This document shows positions 22,382 to 30,465 of a DNA stretch of 35,376 bases, piece after piece. The position numbers were made by a program, and so were the translations under genes. The notes under the pieces are model-generated. The model saw only the letters and a program-made list of their open reading frames with translations, searched no databases and was not told where the DNA came from. Origin of the DNA: JBBIPA01 sp037443085 (GTDB lineage Bacteria > Chloroflexota > Dehalococcoidia > GIF9 > UBA5629); assembly GCA_037443085.1 (NCBI GenBank), contig JBBIPA010000015.1:1-35376 (forward strand), given 5' to 3'. Position 1 is the first letter of the stretch. Every line of letters starts with the position of its first letter.

Positions 22382-23932
22382 ATGCCGAAAGTCGATATCG
22401 TTCTCTGTAATGCCAATGTGCTGACCATGGACGCGGCTCGTCCCCGAGCCGAGATGGTAGCTATCCAGGGCGGCAAGGTACTGGCAGTATCAGCAACTGA
22501 TGATGTGAAGGCGTTCCAGGACGCCGGCACCGAAGTCATCGACTGCCACGGGATGACCGTTCTGCCCGGTTTTCATGATGCTCACTGCCATCCCGTCGGT
22601 TTTGCCGAGAGCCTGGTCTGTCCCGACCTGAGCCGTCCCATAGCACGCTCTATAGTGGACATTCAAGGCAAAATCCGTGAAGCTGCCAGGAATACCCCCG
22701 AAGGAAGCTGGATAAGAGCCAGAGGCTACAGCGAGTTTTACCTGGCAGAGCAGCGCCAGCCTAACCGATGGGACCTGGATAAAGCCACCACCTCCCACCC
22801 CATCAAGCTGACCCACCGCTCAGGCCATGCCCATGTGCTCAACAGCCTGGGCTTGAAACTGGCAGGGATTACCAGGGAGACCCCCGAACCGCCCGGCGGC
22901 ATCATCGACCGTGAATTAGAAACCGGCGAGCCCAACGGTGTGCTCTATGAGATGGGTGCCTATCTGGCCGAGGTGACACCATCGTTAAATGATGACGAGA
23001 TGGAACGGGGCATGAGATTAGCCAGCGAGCAGTTCGTGTCCCTGGGAATAACCTCGGTGCAGGACGCCTCGGTGCGCAACGGCAGGCAGCGCTGGCGGAA
23101 CTTTCAGCAGTGGAAAGGCAATGGCAGCTTCCTGCCCAGAGTAATCATGATGATCGGCTCGGAAGCCTGGGAGACATTCCAGAAGGAAGAGCTGGAACCC
23201 GGAGCCGGCGATGACCAGCTACGGCTGGGTGCGGTGAAAATAATTGTGCATCGAGCTACCGGGCGGATAAACCCCACTCAGGAAGAACTTAATGAGAGGG
23301 TGCTGCTGTTGCACCGGCGGGGATTCCAGGCAGCCCTGCACGCCGTAGAGGAGGTCACCATCGAGGCTACCTGTCAGGCTCTGGAACAGGCGCTTCATAA
23401 GTTCAACCGTCCCAATCATCGCCATCGTATTGAGCATTGCTCGGTATGCCGTCCAGCGATGGCAAAGCGGCTTGCCCAGCTCGGCATAGTGGTGGCGACC
23501 CAGCCGGCGTTTATCTACTACAACGGCGAGAGATACTTAAAGACCGTACCCGCCGACCAGATAGACCATCTCTACGCTCTGGGTACTCTGGTCAAAGCCG
23601 GTCTTAAGGTGGCGGCTGGCTCGGACTGTCCAGTGGTGCCGGCAAATCCTCTCAGCGGCATCTATGCTGCCATGTCAAGAATAACCGAGACAGGCCAGAC
23701 CATTGCCCCAGAAACAGGCATCACCGCAGCAGCAGCGCTCCACGCTTACACGGTAGACTCTGCTTACTCCTGCTTTGAGGAAAATATCAAAGGCTCGATA
23801 ACTTCAGGCAAGTTCGCCGACCTGGTTGTGTTGAACGACGACCCCACCAGGGTGCCTCCAGAAGAAATAATGAGCTTGCAGGCAAAAATGACCCTAATTG
23901 GAGGGAAAGTGGTGTGGAGAAAAGACATTTAG
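22382..23932 (+). CDS. YtcJ-like metal-dependent amidohydrolase
   Basis: 516 residues of the amidohydrolase_3 group. The N-terminal beta domain (VDIVLCNANVLTMD) leads to the HxH metal site in LPGFHDAHCHPVGFAES. Further family points are IKLTHRSGHAHVLNS, ALHAVEEVTIEA, RHRIEHCSVCRP (His) and AAGSDCPVVPANP (Asp), followed by the C-terminal SGKFADLVVLNDDP. These enzymes hydrolyse amides, ureas or N-formyl groups; the substrate is not predictable. It is the third gene of the operon with the transglutaminase-like and deacetylase-like genes and is followed by a double-hairpin repeat. Confidence 0.9.
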   Translation: MPKVDIVLCNANVLTMDAARPRAEMVAIQGGKVLAVSATDDVKAFQDAGTEVIDCHGMTVLPGFHDAHCHPVGFAESLVCPDLSRPIARSIVDIQGKIREAARNTPEGSWIRARGYSEFYLAEQRQPNRWDLDKATTSHPIKLTHRSGHAHVLNSLGLKLAGITRETPEPPGGIIDRELETGEPNGVLYEMGAYLAEVTPSLNDDEMERGMRLASEQFVSLGITSVQDASVRNGRQRWRNFQQWKGNGSFLPRVIMMIGSEAWETFQKEELEPGAGDDQLRLGAVKIIVHRATGRINPTQEELNERVLLLHRRGFQAALHAVEEVTIEATCQALEQALHKFNRPNHRHRIEHCSVCRPAMAKRLAQLGIVVATQPAFIYYNGERYLKTVPADQIDHLYALGTLVKAGLKVAAGSDCPVVPANPLSGIYAAMSRITETGQTIAPETGITAAAALHAYTVDSAYSCFEENIKGSITSGKFADLVVLNDDPTRVPPEEIMSLQAKMTLIGGKVVWRKDI

Positions 23933-23956
23933 CCCACTTACAATGAAAAACACGGG

Positions 23957-24031
23957 GTTGAAGGGGCGCAAGCCCCTTCGATAATTTTCATGCCCCTCTC
24001 TACTTCGAAGGAGAGAGGGGTGAGAGATTGC
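23957..24031. repeat. Double-hairpin dispersed repeat, copy C
   Basis: Hairpin 1 GAAGGGGC...GCCCCTTC (23960-23967 with 23972-23979), A/T spacer, then hairpin 2 CCCCTCTCTACTTC with GAAGGAGAGAGGGG (23993-24020, one mismatch), then GTGAGAGATT. It sits between the convergent amidohydrolase (+) and desulforedoxin-like (-) genes, where it could act as a bidirectional terminator. Confidence 0.8.
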
Positions 24032-24038
24032 TCCTTTA

Positions 24039-24179
24039 CTAATCGGACGAAGGCAGTGGGCGCGGTTCCTGGGAGTCCATCGGTTTGCCGCAGCAGTTGA
24101 TGGCGCCTTCGCCAGCCTTGGTGCACAGCACTTCGGTGCCGCAGACGGAACACTTAAATCGTTTACCTAATTGATTCAT
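24039..24179 (-). CDS. Desulforedoxin-like mini-protein 2, 46 aa
   Basis: ATG at 24179 opens a 46-residue protein: MNQLGKRFKCSVCGTEVL...GEGAINCCGKPMDSQ. The spacing CxxC...CC and the CCGxPM ending match the desulforedoxin / N-terminal desulfoferrodoxin domain, which binds one rubredoxin-type Fe(SCys)4. AAGGAGA lies eight bases before the ATG. It follows a paralogue 46 bases upstream on the same strand, so the two probably form one transcript. Such mini-proteins are expected in the cytosol of anaerobes as electron carriers or metal-binding proteins; partners are unknown. A plain zinc ribbon is the alternative. Confidence 0.82.
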   Translation of the reverse strand: MNQLGKRFKCSVCGTEVLCTKAGEGAINCCGKPMDSQEPRPLPSSD

Positions 24180-24225
24180 AACGCTGTCTCCTTATCGTAG
24201 GCTAGTCAATTCATGCTTGACAGCA

Positions 24226-24345
24226 CTATTTCTTAAGCTCCATAGGCTGACCGCAGCAGCTTATGGTGCCGTTACCAGCCCTGGTGACAATAAACTCAGA
24301 ATTGCATTTCTTGCAGATGTAGCGTTTGCCCATTTCATTAGCCAT
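24226..24345 (-). CDS. Desulforedoxin-like mini-protein 1, 39 aa
   Basis: ATG at 24345 opens a 39-residue protein: MANEMGKRYICKKCNSEFIV...GNGTISCCGQPMELKK. It has the same four cysteines and CCGxPM ending as its neighbour at 24039-24179, and its size is close to classical desulforedoxin (about 36 residues). GGAGG lies about 15 bases before the ATG, rather far. The two copies are clearly paralogous but well diverged, mainly at the N-terminus and the C-terminal tail, which suggests an old duplication kept for two functions. Confidence 0.8.
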   Translation of the reverse strand: MANEMGKRYICKKCNSEFIVTRAGNGTISCCGQPMELKK

Positions 24346-24468
24346 GTTTCTATGTAAACCTCCGAACTATTATTTTAGCTTCAAAACGCTAAAAAAGCAA
24401 AAACTTACTTCTGGTACTCCACCATTAGGATTGCCTCATCCAGGCTATCCGCAAAATCACAATCACAA

Positions 24469-24525
24469 GGAACTCGCGGGTTCCCATTGACCCCGCGGGA
24501 TTGCCACGCTTCGCTCGCAATGACA
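24469..24525. repeat. Second copy of the GGAACTCGCGGG core
   Basis: Bases 24469-24500 match 12231-12262 at 31 of 32 positions. The sequence then continues through GATTGCCACG to CGCTCGCAATGACA, the end also seen at 20235-20246. The element is a mosaic of modules shared with two other elements of the window. Non-coding, 10 bases from the end of the acyl-CoA synthetase gene. Confidence 0.7.
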
Positions 24526-24534
24526 GGATAGAGA

Positions 24535-26094
24535 TTACGCCTGCCCGTACGTCTCGCGGAGCTTCTTACGCAGCACCTTGCCCATGGTATTGCGCGGCAG
24601 CTCATTGACAAACACCACCGCCCGTGGCCGCTTGAAGCTCGCCAGCTTGGCGCGGCAGTGCTCCATAATCTCTTCCTCGGTAGCAGTCTGTCCCTTCTTG
24701 AGCACCACGACCGCCTTGGGTATCTGCCCCCATTCCGGGTCAGTCACGCCGATGACGGCAGCTTCCTCCACCTTGGGATGCGAGTACAGGGCATTCTCCA
24801 CTTCCTCCGGCGATATATTCTCGCCGCCGCGGATAATCATATCGTCGCCGCGTCCCGCCAGGTAGATATAGCCATCCTCGTCCATCCAGCCCCGATCGCT
24901 GGTGATGAGCCAGCCGTCAGGGGTGAACGCTTTCCTGGTCTTTTCCTCGTCCTGCCAGTAGCCGCTCATAATGCGCGGCCCCTTGGCTACGATATCGCCG
25001 ACCTGTCCTGGAGGCAGTGTTTCGCCATTATCGCCCAGCACCTTCACTTCCACATCGGGCAGCGGTTTACCGATGGATGAAGCCAGTCGCTTCAGCTTCT
25101 TCTGCTTCTCCTCCTCGGTACCTTCGATGACATGGTCTTCGGGACCCAGGGCGGTGATGGTGGAGGCGGTTTCGGTCTGCCCGAAGGCATTGATGAACCG
25201 CACCCAGGGCAGCATCTTCATTGCCTTGGTGATAACCTCGAAGGGCATGGAGGCAGCGCCGTAGGTGATAACCTTCATGCTTTTCAGGTCGTATTTGTCG
25301 AAATCGGGATTATCCACCACCTGCTTGAGCATGGTGGGCACCAGCATGGCGCGGGTGGCGCGCTCCTGTTGCACCGCCTTCATCCAATCGTTAACCTCGA
25401 ACTGCCGCATCATCACCAGCGTCCTGCCGCCGTAGATGGCTGCCAGCATCGCCTGGATGCCGGCCACATGGTACAGAGGCACGGTGAGCAGGTTTCTCTC
25501 CTCCATATCCGGACTGGCGGGGTCGACATTGCTCATCACATAGCTGACGAAGCCGCTATGGCGCAGCGGCACACCCTTGGGCCTGCCGGTGGTGCCCGCG
25601 GTATACATCAGTATGGTCACGTCTTCATCGCCAATGTCGGCAACGACTTCATCATCAGAGGCTGAGTTAATTATATCGGCATAAAACTGCATATCAGCCG
25701 TTTTATCCTCAAGCGAGATGCACTGCTTTATTTTGGGTAAACCGGGCAGAATGGCGCGCACCATGTCCAGATATCTCTTGCCCACCAGCAGCACCTGTGC
25801 CTCGGAATGCTCCAGCATATAGCTCAGCTCATCCTCCTTGGCACGGAAGTTCAGCGGCACGTAGATGGCGTCCAGCCTGGCAGCGGCAAAATAGGTTTCC
25901 AGGCACTCAGGGCAATTCACCTGGAGCATGGCGACACGGTCGCCTTTTTTAATGCCTGCCTTGGCCAGCGCATTGCCCAGCTTGTTCACCCGCTGATTGA
26001 TTTGAGAGTAGGTGATGCGCTTCCCTTCAAAGACGATGGCGTCACGATCGGGACAAATGGCAGAAGATATAGTCAGAAAATCTGTTGTGTTCAT
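24535..26094 (-). CDS. AMP-dependent acyl-CoA synthetase
   Basis: 519 residues of the ANL superfamily. The ATP loop is YTAGTTGRPKG (residues 164-174). NAFGQTETAST is the A5 motif. The A7 site reads WLITSDRG, with Ser where TGD is more usual. The hinge and A8 region is GRGDDMIIRGGENISPEEVE, and the C-terminal catalytic Lys is in LPRNTMGKVLRK. It activates a carboxylic acid to its acyl-AMP and then the CoA thioester; fatty or aromatic acids are the likely range. GGAGTGAGG precedes the ATG. Its neighbours on the same strand include two enoyl-CoA hydratases, so it may feed a beta-oxidation-like route, though about 200 bases separate it from chrA. Confidence 0.93.
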   Translation of the reverse strand: MNTTDFLTISSAICPDRDAIVFEGKRITYSQINQRVNKLGNALAKAGIKKGDRVAMLQVNCPECLETYFAAARLDAIYVPLNFRAKEDELSYMLEHSEAQVLLVGKRYLDMVRAILPGLPKIKQCISLEDKTADMQFYADIINSASDDEVVADIGDEDVTILMYTAGTTGRPKGVPLRHSGFVSYVMSNVDPASPDMEERNLLTVPLYHVAGIQAMLAAIYGGRTLVMMRQFEVNDWMKAVQQERATRAMLVPTMLKQVVDNPDFDKYDLKSMKVITYGAASMPFEVITKAMKMLPWVRFINAFGQTETASTITALGPEDHVIEGTEEEKQKKLKRLASSIGKPLPDVEVKVLGDNGETLPPGQVGDIVAKGPRIMSGYWQDEEKTRKAFTPDGWLITSDRGWMDEDGYIYLAGRGDDMIIRGGENISPEEVENALYSHPKVEEAAVIGVTDPEWGQIPKAVVVLKKGQTATEEEIMEHCRAKLASFKRPRAVVFVNELPRNTMGKVLRKKLRETYGQA

Positions 26095-26297
26095 ACCTCA
26101 CTCCTATCGCATTATTTTCAGGAGGATGATTCCCTCTGATTGATTGCAGATGGCGTCTGGCTGACAGCCAGCCCTAAATAATAGCTGGATAGCAGATTTA
26201 AGTCAACTTGACTGAGGCCGCTGGTCTAAACCTCGCCCCGGCTAACAGTTTATTCGTGGGAGTCACCTCCCGATGTGACCACGCAGAACGATGACAT

Positions 26298-27476
26298 TTA
26301 TAACACAAAAATGGCAATTACTGTTCCCACAAGCACCACGTAAAATATATCCACTTTGCAGAGCAGGGCTATCAGGGCGGCGGCGGCCAGGCTGATACGG
26401 ATAGGTTCCCAGGGAACTTCGAAGGCAAAGCGAAGCGCTACCGATAGCAGCAGCCCCACGAAAGAGCAGACGATGCCGGCCACCGCCTTGTTGAAGTAAG
26501 GTGACACTCGCAGCCTGTCATAGTATGGGGAAGCAGCCAGCATGATGATGAACGAGGGCAGGAACATGGCGATAGTAGCCATAATCGCCCCTACCGGACC
26601 ACGCACGATGTAGCCAATGAAGGTTGAGGTGATGACCACAGGTCCCGGCGTCACCTGCCCCAGAGCGATGCCGTTCATCAGCGTGCTGCTATCCATCCAG
26701 GAACGGACATCAACGACCTCGTGATACATGAGAGGAATAGCGGAGAAGCCACCGCCGAAGGCGAAGATGTTGATCCATGACATGACGGCGGCAAGGTCGA
26801 AAAGCTGCCGGTCTACTAAAAAGAGAATGCTGTAGCAAACTGCTGCCACCACTACGATGAGCACCACTTGCCGCAGGGAATATGGCTTGCCAGGATGTGC
26901 TCCGTCTCCAGCAGTTACCCTCTCCGCTTTGTACAGCCCCAATCCCAGCAGAGCCGCTACCACAATTACCAGGACGGGATGCAGTCCAGCGTAGAAGGCG
27001 ACTGCCGCTACCACAGTGATAATGATGTCCCGGTACGTTTTCAGGGAAACGAGACCGAAGGAGATAGTAGCATTAGCCACAATGGCAATGATAATAGCCT
27101 GAAGACCGTTAAAAGCGGATACGACACGGGGCAGGTTGTGGAAAGATATATACAGTGCGGAAAGGACTATCATGATGATAAAGGCAGGTAAGCCGAAGGC
27201 AATAAAACTTACCGCAGCGCCAGGCAATCCCCGCAGTTTTAATCCCACGTAACCGGCATTCTGTATGGCGGTGGAGCCGGGGATAGTCTGGCACAGGGCA
27301 ACGCCGTGGCGGAAGGACTCCGAGTCGAGCCAGCACTGCTGCTCCACTGCCATCTTGCGGATATAGGCCACCATGGCCGGCCCGCCAAAGGAGGTCAGAC
27401 CCAGGCGGAGAAATGACAGGAATAAATGAGAGAGGGAAGGGTTTTTATTAAGCTGGTATTTGTATTCGTTGGTCAA
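26298..27476 (-). CDS. chrA: Chromate transporter family protein (ChrA, two-domain)
   Basis: About 392 residues with ten or more membrane segments, the size of the two-domain ChrA. Each half has the family signature: LRLGLTSFGGPAMVAYIRKM in the first and NIFAFGGGFSAIPLMYHEV in the second, each followed by a GQ/CQTIPG or GQVTPGP motif. ChrA proteins export chromate in some bacteria; many homologues in organisms without chromate exposure have unknown substrates. The start is uncertain because the upstream bases are double-hairpin repeat copy D. TTG 27476, just after GGGGTGAGAGG, is preferred; the frame runs on to 27509 inside the repeat. It follows the MFS gene on the same strand. Confidence 0.85.
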   Translation of the reverse strand: MTNEYKYQLNKNPSLSHLFLSFLRLGLTSFGGPAMVAYIRKMAVEQQCWLDSESFRHGVALCQTIPGSTAIQNAGYVGLKLRGLPGAAVSFIAFGLPAFIIMIVLSALYISFHNLPRVVSAFNGLQAIIIAIVANATISFGLVSLKTYRDIIITVVAAVAFYAGLHPVLVIVVAALLGLGLYKAERVTAGDGAHPGKPYSLRQVVLIVVVAAVCYSILFLVDRQLFDLAAVMSWINIFAFGGGFSAIPLMYHEVVDVRSWMDSSTLMNGIALGQVTPGPVVITSTFIGYIVRGPVGAIMATIAMFLPSFIIMLAASPYYDRLRVSPYFNKAVAGIVCSFVGLLLSVALRFAFEVPWEPIRISLAAAALIALLCKVDIFYVVLVGTVIAIFVL

Positions 27477-27531
27477 CCTCTCACCCCTTGCCCCTCTCTC
27501 CTTGAGCAAGGAGAGAGGGGTAACTCTTTAG
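27475..27531. repeat. Double-hairpin repeat, copy D (inverted, one hairpin)
   Basis: The tail AACCTCTCACCCC and the second hairpin, CCCCTCTCTCCTTG-AG-CAAGGAGAGAGGGG (27491-27520), are present in the opposite orientation to copies A-C; the first hairpin is missing. The element lies between the MFS and chrA genes and may supply the ribosome site (GGGGTGAGAGG) and start of chrA. Confidence 0.8.
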
Positions 27532-28781
27532 CTTGTGTTAACTTCTTTTTTGATGAGCATAATCAGAATCGCGGTGAGCACCATGAGGACAGCGCTGATG
27601 ATAAAGGACATGGCATAGCTATTGGTCATATCAAACACATAGCCGCCGATGAGGGGGCCAAAGGCTGAGCCCAGGGCAAAGCCGACGTCAAGCGCTCCTA
27701 TCATAGTGCCCACATTACGCACTCCAAAAGTGTCAACAGCCACAGCAATGGACAGCACGCCATAGCCTCCCCAGGCAAGACCGAAGAAGACAGCAAACAG
27801 GTAGAATGCCCACGGTTGCTGCGCCCAGATGAGCCAGAGCATGGCTACCGCCTGTATCAGTACTGCGATGATGGCCGGTATCTTTCTGCCGATGAAATCG
27901 GAAATCAGGCCAACTAATGACCGGGATGCCGCGCTGACGCCGGCGATGACACTGATGACTGCGGCTGCCTCAATGGTGGGCATGCCAGCATCGGTAGCAT
28001 GAGGAACCAGATGCGTTAGTACCAGGTTCAACGATAAGGCAAAAAACAGCCAGGTGGCGAAGATATACCAGAAGCTCCTGGTTTGGAGAGCCTGCGACAG
28101 CGGCAGTACATCCGGCCTGAGACTGTTTCCTTTTGAGCTGGTGACAGCAGCGTCGGTGCTAGGTCTGGCTCCGTCAGGCAGGGCGCCGATGTCACGGGGG
28201 CTGCCGAGCAGCGGCCGGGACAGGAGAATAACAATGCTGGCAGCAATCACAGCCAGTATGATGTAGGCGGTGCGCCAGGAAAAGGCAGCAATGAGGTAGG
28301 CAGACAGCGGCGCCGAGACAATAGTGCCCAGGGCAATTCCCGAGGTGGAGATGCCCAGCGCCAGCCCACGCTTTTTATCGAACCAGCGGGATACCACCGA
28401 CATCAGCACCGGTATAGCAGCGCCGGTGCCGATGCCCAGCAAAAAGCTGTACACAATAAATAGCTGCCACAAGGCATTGGTGAAACTGGTGAGCAACAGA
28501 CCCAGGCCAATGCAGATACCCATGACCAGGACGACACGCCGGGGGCCGAATTTATCCACCGCCCAGCCGCCGATGACAGCGAACACCGCAGAAAAGACCA
28601 TGAGCAGTGAATTGATGCTCGATGTCGCCAGGCGGTTAAGGGCAAACTCGCTGGCCAGCGGTTTGAAAAAGACACCGAAAGAGTGCCGCACGCCGAGCAT
28701 GACGGCAGCAACAATGAGACAACTGGCTACGATAATCCAGCCATAGAAGACCTTATCTTTGAGATTAGCAAATAGTGACAA
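27528..28781 (-). CDS. MFS transporter, OFA/monocarboxylate-like
   Basis: 417 residues, twelve membrane segments. N-terminal KVFYGWIIVASCLIVAAV and SFGVFFKPLASEF are typical of the oxalate/formate antiporter and monocarboxylate porter groups of the MFS. The loops GWAVDKFGPRRVVLVMG and LISDFIGRKIPAII are the MFS signatures. It likely moves an organic anion; given the neighbouring hydratases and acyl-CoA ligase a carboxylate is plausible, but this is inference. The start is a TTG at 28781 with no strong ribosome site. It follows the first enoyl-CoA hydratase gene by 32 bases and is followed by chrA. Confidence 0.88.
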   Translation of the reverse strand: MSLFANLKDKVFYGWIIVASCLIVAAVMLGVRHSFGVFFKPLASEFALNRLATSSINSLLMVFSAVFAVIGGWAVDKFGPRRVVLVMGICIGLGLLLTSFTNALWQLFIVYSFLLGIGTGAAIPVLMSVVSRWFDKKRGLALGISTSGIALGTIVSAPLSAYLIAAFSWRTAYIILAVIAASIVILLSRPLLGSPRDIGALPDGARPSTDAAVTSSKGNSLRPDVLPLSQALQTRSFWYIFATWLFFALSLNLVLTHLVPHATDAGMPTIEAAAVISVIAGVSAASRSLVGLISDFIGRKIPAIIAVLIQAVAMLWLIWAQQPWAFYLFAVFFGLAWGGYGVLSIAVAVDTFGVRNVGTMIGALDVGFALGSAFGPLIGGYVFDMTNSYAMSFIISAVLMVLTAILIMLIKKEVNTS

Positions 28782-28813
28782 TCGTCTTTATCTTTCTGCC
28801 ATCAGGAAACAGG

Positions 28814-29554
28814 CTAACAGCTATTGACGACCGGGGAGTTCCGCACGGCTATCGCCAGCCTCCGTTCCAGTTCTAACCCTTCAGCCAGAGGCAAGTCCCG
28901 CCCTCTCACCAGCGCCTGCTTGGCGCTCCTCACTGCCACCGGGTTACAGGAGGCTATACGTTCAGCGATGCTTTCCACAGTGGGCAGCAAACTGTCCCGG
29001 GTCACCACCTGATTCACCAGTTTGGCATCATAAGCTTCGCGGGCATTGAGCCAGCGCCCGCTGAGCAGCATCTCCAGCGCTCCGGCTGGGCCGACGGTGC
29101 GGGGAAGGGTTTGCGTGGCACCGGCAGCGGGGATAATGCCCAACTTCACCTCAGGCAAGCCGAACTGGACATCATCCGAAGCTATCCTCAGGTCGCAGCA
29201 CAGAGCCATCTCAATTCCTGATCCCAGCACATAGCCGTGCAGCACAGCGATAATGGGCTGCGGCACGTTCAGGAATCGCCCCCAGATATCACGCTCCCAG
29301 CGCACCTGCCGGGCAACAATGGGACTAGGTGCGGTGAGGAACTCGCTCAAATCAGCACCGCCACAGAATGCCTTCTCCCCTGCCCCTTTGAGCACCACCA
29401 CCCGCACCTCGGCATCATCCTGGACAGCGCCCAGAACCTGGTACAATTCGTCACGCATCCTGATGTTATACACATTCAGAACTTTGGGGCGGTTGAGTGT
29501 GATGCAGGCGATGGCGCCCTGCTTTTCATAGAGTATGGTCTCGAATCCGTTCAT
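28814..29554 (-). CDS. Enoyl-CoA hydratase/isomerase (catalytic residues present)
   Basis: 246 residues of the crotonase family. The oxyanion-hole stretch AFCGGADLSEF (about 63-72) and GYVLGSGIEMALCCD are present, and both catalytic glutamates align: E115 (IEMAL) and E135 (GLPEVKLGIIPAAG). It should therefore be able to hydrate trans-2-enoyl-CoA, or do a related crotonase reaction. Substrate length is unknown. It starts at ATG 29554 without a strong ribosome site, 20 bases after the other hydratase gene, so co-transcription is likely. The C-terminal end (NSPVVNSC) lacks the KRxPxFxG tail of many family members. Confidence 0.9.
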   Translation of the reverse strand: MNGFETILYEKQGAIACITLNRPKVLNVYNIRMRDELYQVLGAVQDDAEVRVVVLKGAGEKAFCGGADLSEFLTAPSPIVARQVRWERDIWGRFLNVPQPIIAVLHGYVLGSGIEMALCCDLRIASDDVQFGLPEVKLGIIPAAGATQTLPRTVGPAGALEMLLSGRWLNAREAYDAKLVNQVVTRDSLLPTVESIAERIASCNPVAVRSAKQALVRGRDLPLAEGLELERRLAIAVRNSPVVNSC

Positions 29555-29574
29555 GGCTATCTGATGGGGCAGCC

Positions 29575-30333
29575 TTATTTCCCCTTGAATTGAGGTGGTC
29601 GCTTCTCTAAAAATGCCCTGATGCCCTCAGCGCGGTCTTCGGTGGTATGAAGCAGGAAATAGAGGTCTGCCTCCAGCCGCAGTCCCTGCTCCAGCGTTAA
29701 GTCCATGCCCTTGTTGATGGCCTCTTTGGCAAAGCTCAATGCCAGGGATGACTGGGCAGCCATGGTCTGCGCCATATTTTTTACCAGCGGAATAAGCTCG
29801 TCAGGCGGCACTACTTTGCTCACCAGTCCGATGCGAAGCGCCTCCCGGGCGTCTATGGTTTCACCGGTAAGCACCATCTCCATAGCCTTGGTGATGCCGA
29901 CAATACGCAGCAGGCGCTGGGTGGCGCCGTCCCAGGGAATCAATCCCGAGGCAATATGAGGCAGGGCAAATTTTGCCTTAGCCACCGCTATTCTGATATC
30001 GCAGGCTAATGCCAGCTCCAACCCCTGCCCCAGGGCATCACCATTGATGGCAGCAATGGTCGGGCATTTCAGCGCTGCCACGGAAGCAGCCACAGACAAG
30101 AATTGGGCACCCTTTCCCTTTCGCTTTCTCGGCTCAGTGCCGACGGAGAATATCTGCCGACCAGCGCCGGTGACAATGACCACGCGGGTGGTGTCATCAA
30201 TGTTTATCTCACGGCAAATATCAGCCAGCTCCGCAGCCACCTGCTCGTTGATGGCATTACCGGTTTTAGGACGGTAAAGCATGATTATTCCTACCGCGTC
30301 CATCTTTTGAAAGACAACAGCTTTATCGGTCAT
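29575..30333 (-). CDS. Enoyl-CoA hydratase/isomerase family, second Glu replaced
   Basis: 252 residues of the crotonase family. E106 (GLELALACD) fits the first catalytic Glu, but the second position, 20 residues later, is His 126 (FALPHIASGLIPWDGAT). The usual FSGGAD loop is FSVGTEPRK. The C-terminal ending LEKRPPQFKGK is standard. With one catalytic Glu changed it may be an isomerase, a hydrolase or a hydratase of altered mechanism, not a classical hydratase. It probably forms an operon with the intact paralogue downstream, about 28% alike by eye. ATG 30333 follows GGGGAAAGG closely. Confidence 0.85.
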   Translation of the reverse strand: MTDKAVVFQKMDAVGIIMLYRPKTGNAINEQVAAELADICREINIDDTTRVVIVTGAGRQIFSVGTEPRKRKGKGAQFLSVAASVAALKCPTIAAINGDALGQGLELALACDIRIAVAKAKFALPHIASGLIPWDGATQRLLRIVGITKAMEMVLTGETIDAREALRIGLVSKVVPPDELIPLVKNMAQTMAAQSSLALSFAKEAINKGMDLTLEQGLRLEADLYFLLHTTEDRAEGIRAFLEKRPPQFKGK

Positions 30334-30465
30334 CAGCCTTTCCCCGAACTATGCTCAGAGACCTGATTACACAGAGGGCACAGCGTTTTTTGCCTGGTAA
30401 GCTTATCAATGCAACAGCGGTGGAGTCAACCTTTCCCGCTAAATAATTCCCCCTCTTATGAACTA

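Noticed and set aside
25132..25665. 177-codon Gly/His-rich open frame antisense to the acyl-CoA synthetase
   Set aside because: Its Gly/His-rich composition is what the reverse complement of the ligase codons gives. No start signals.
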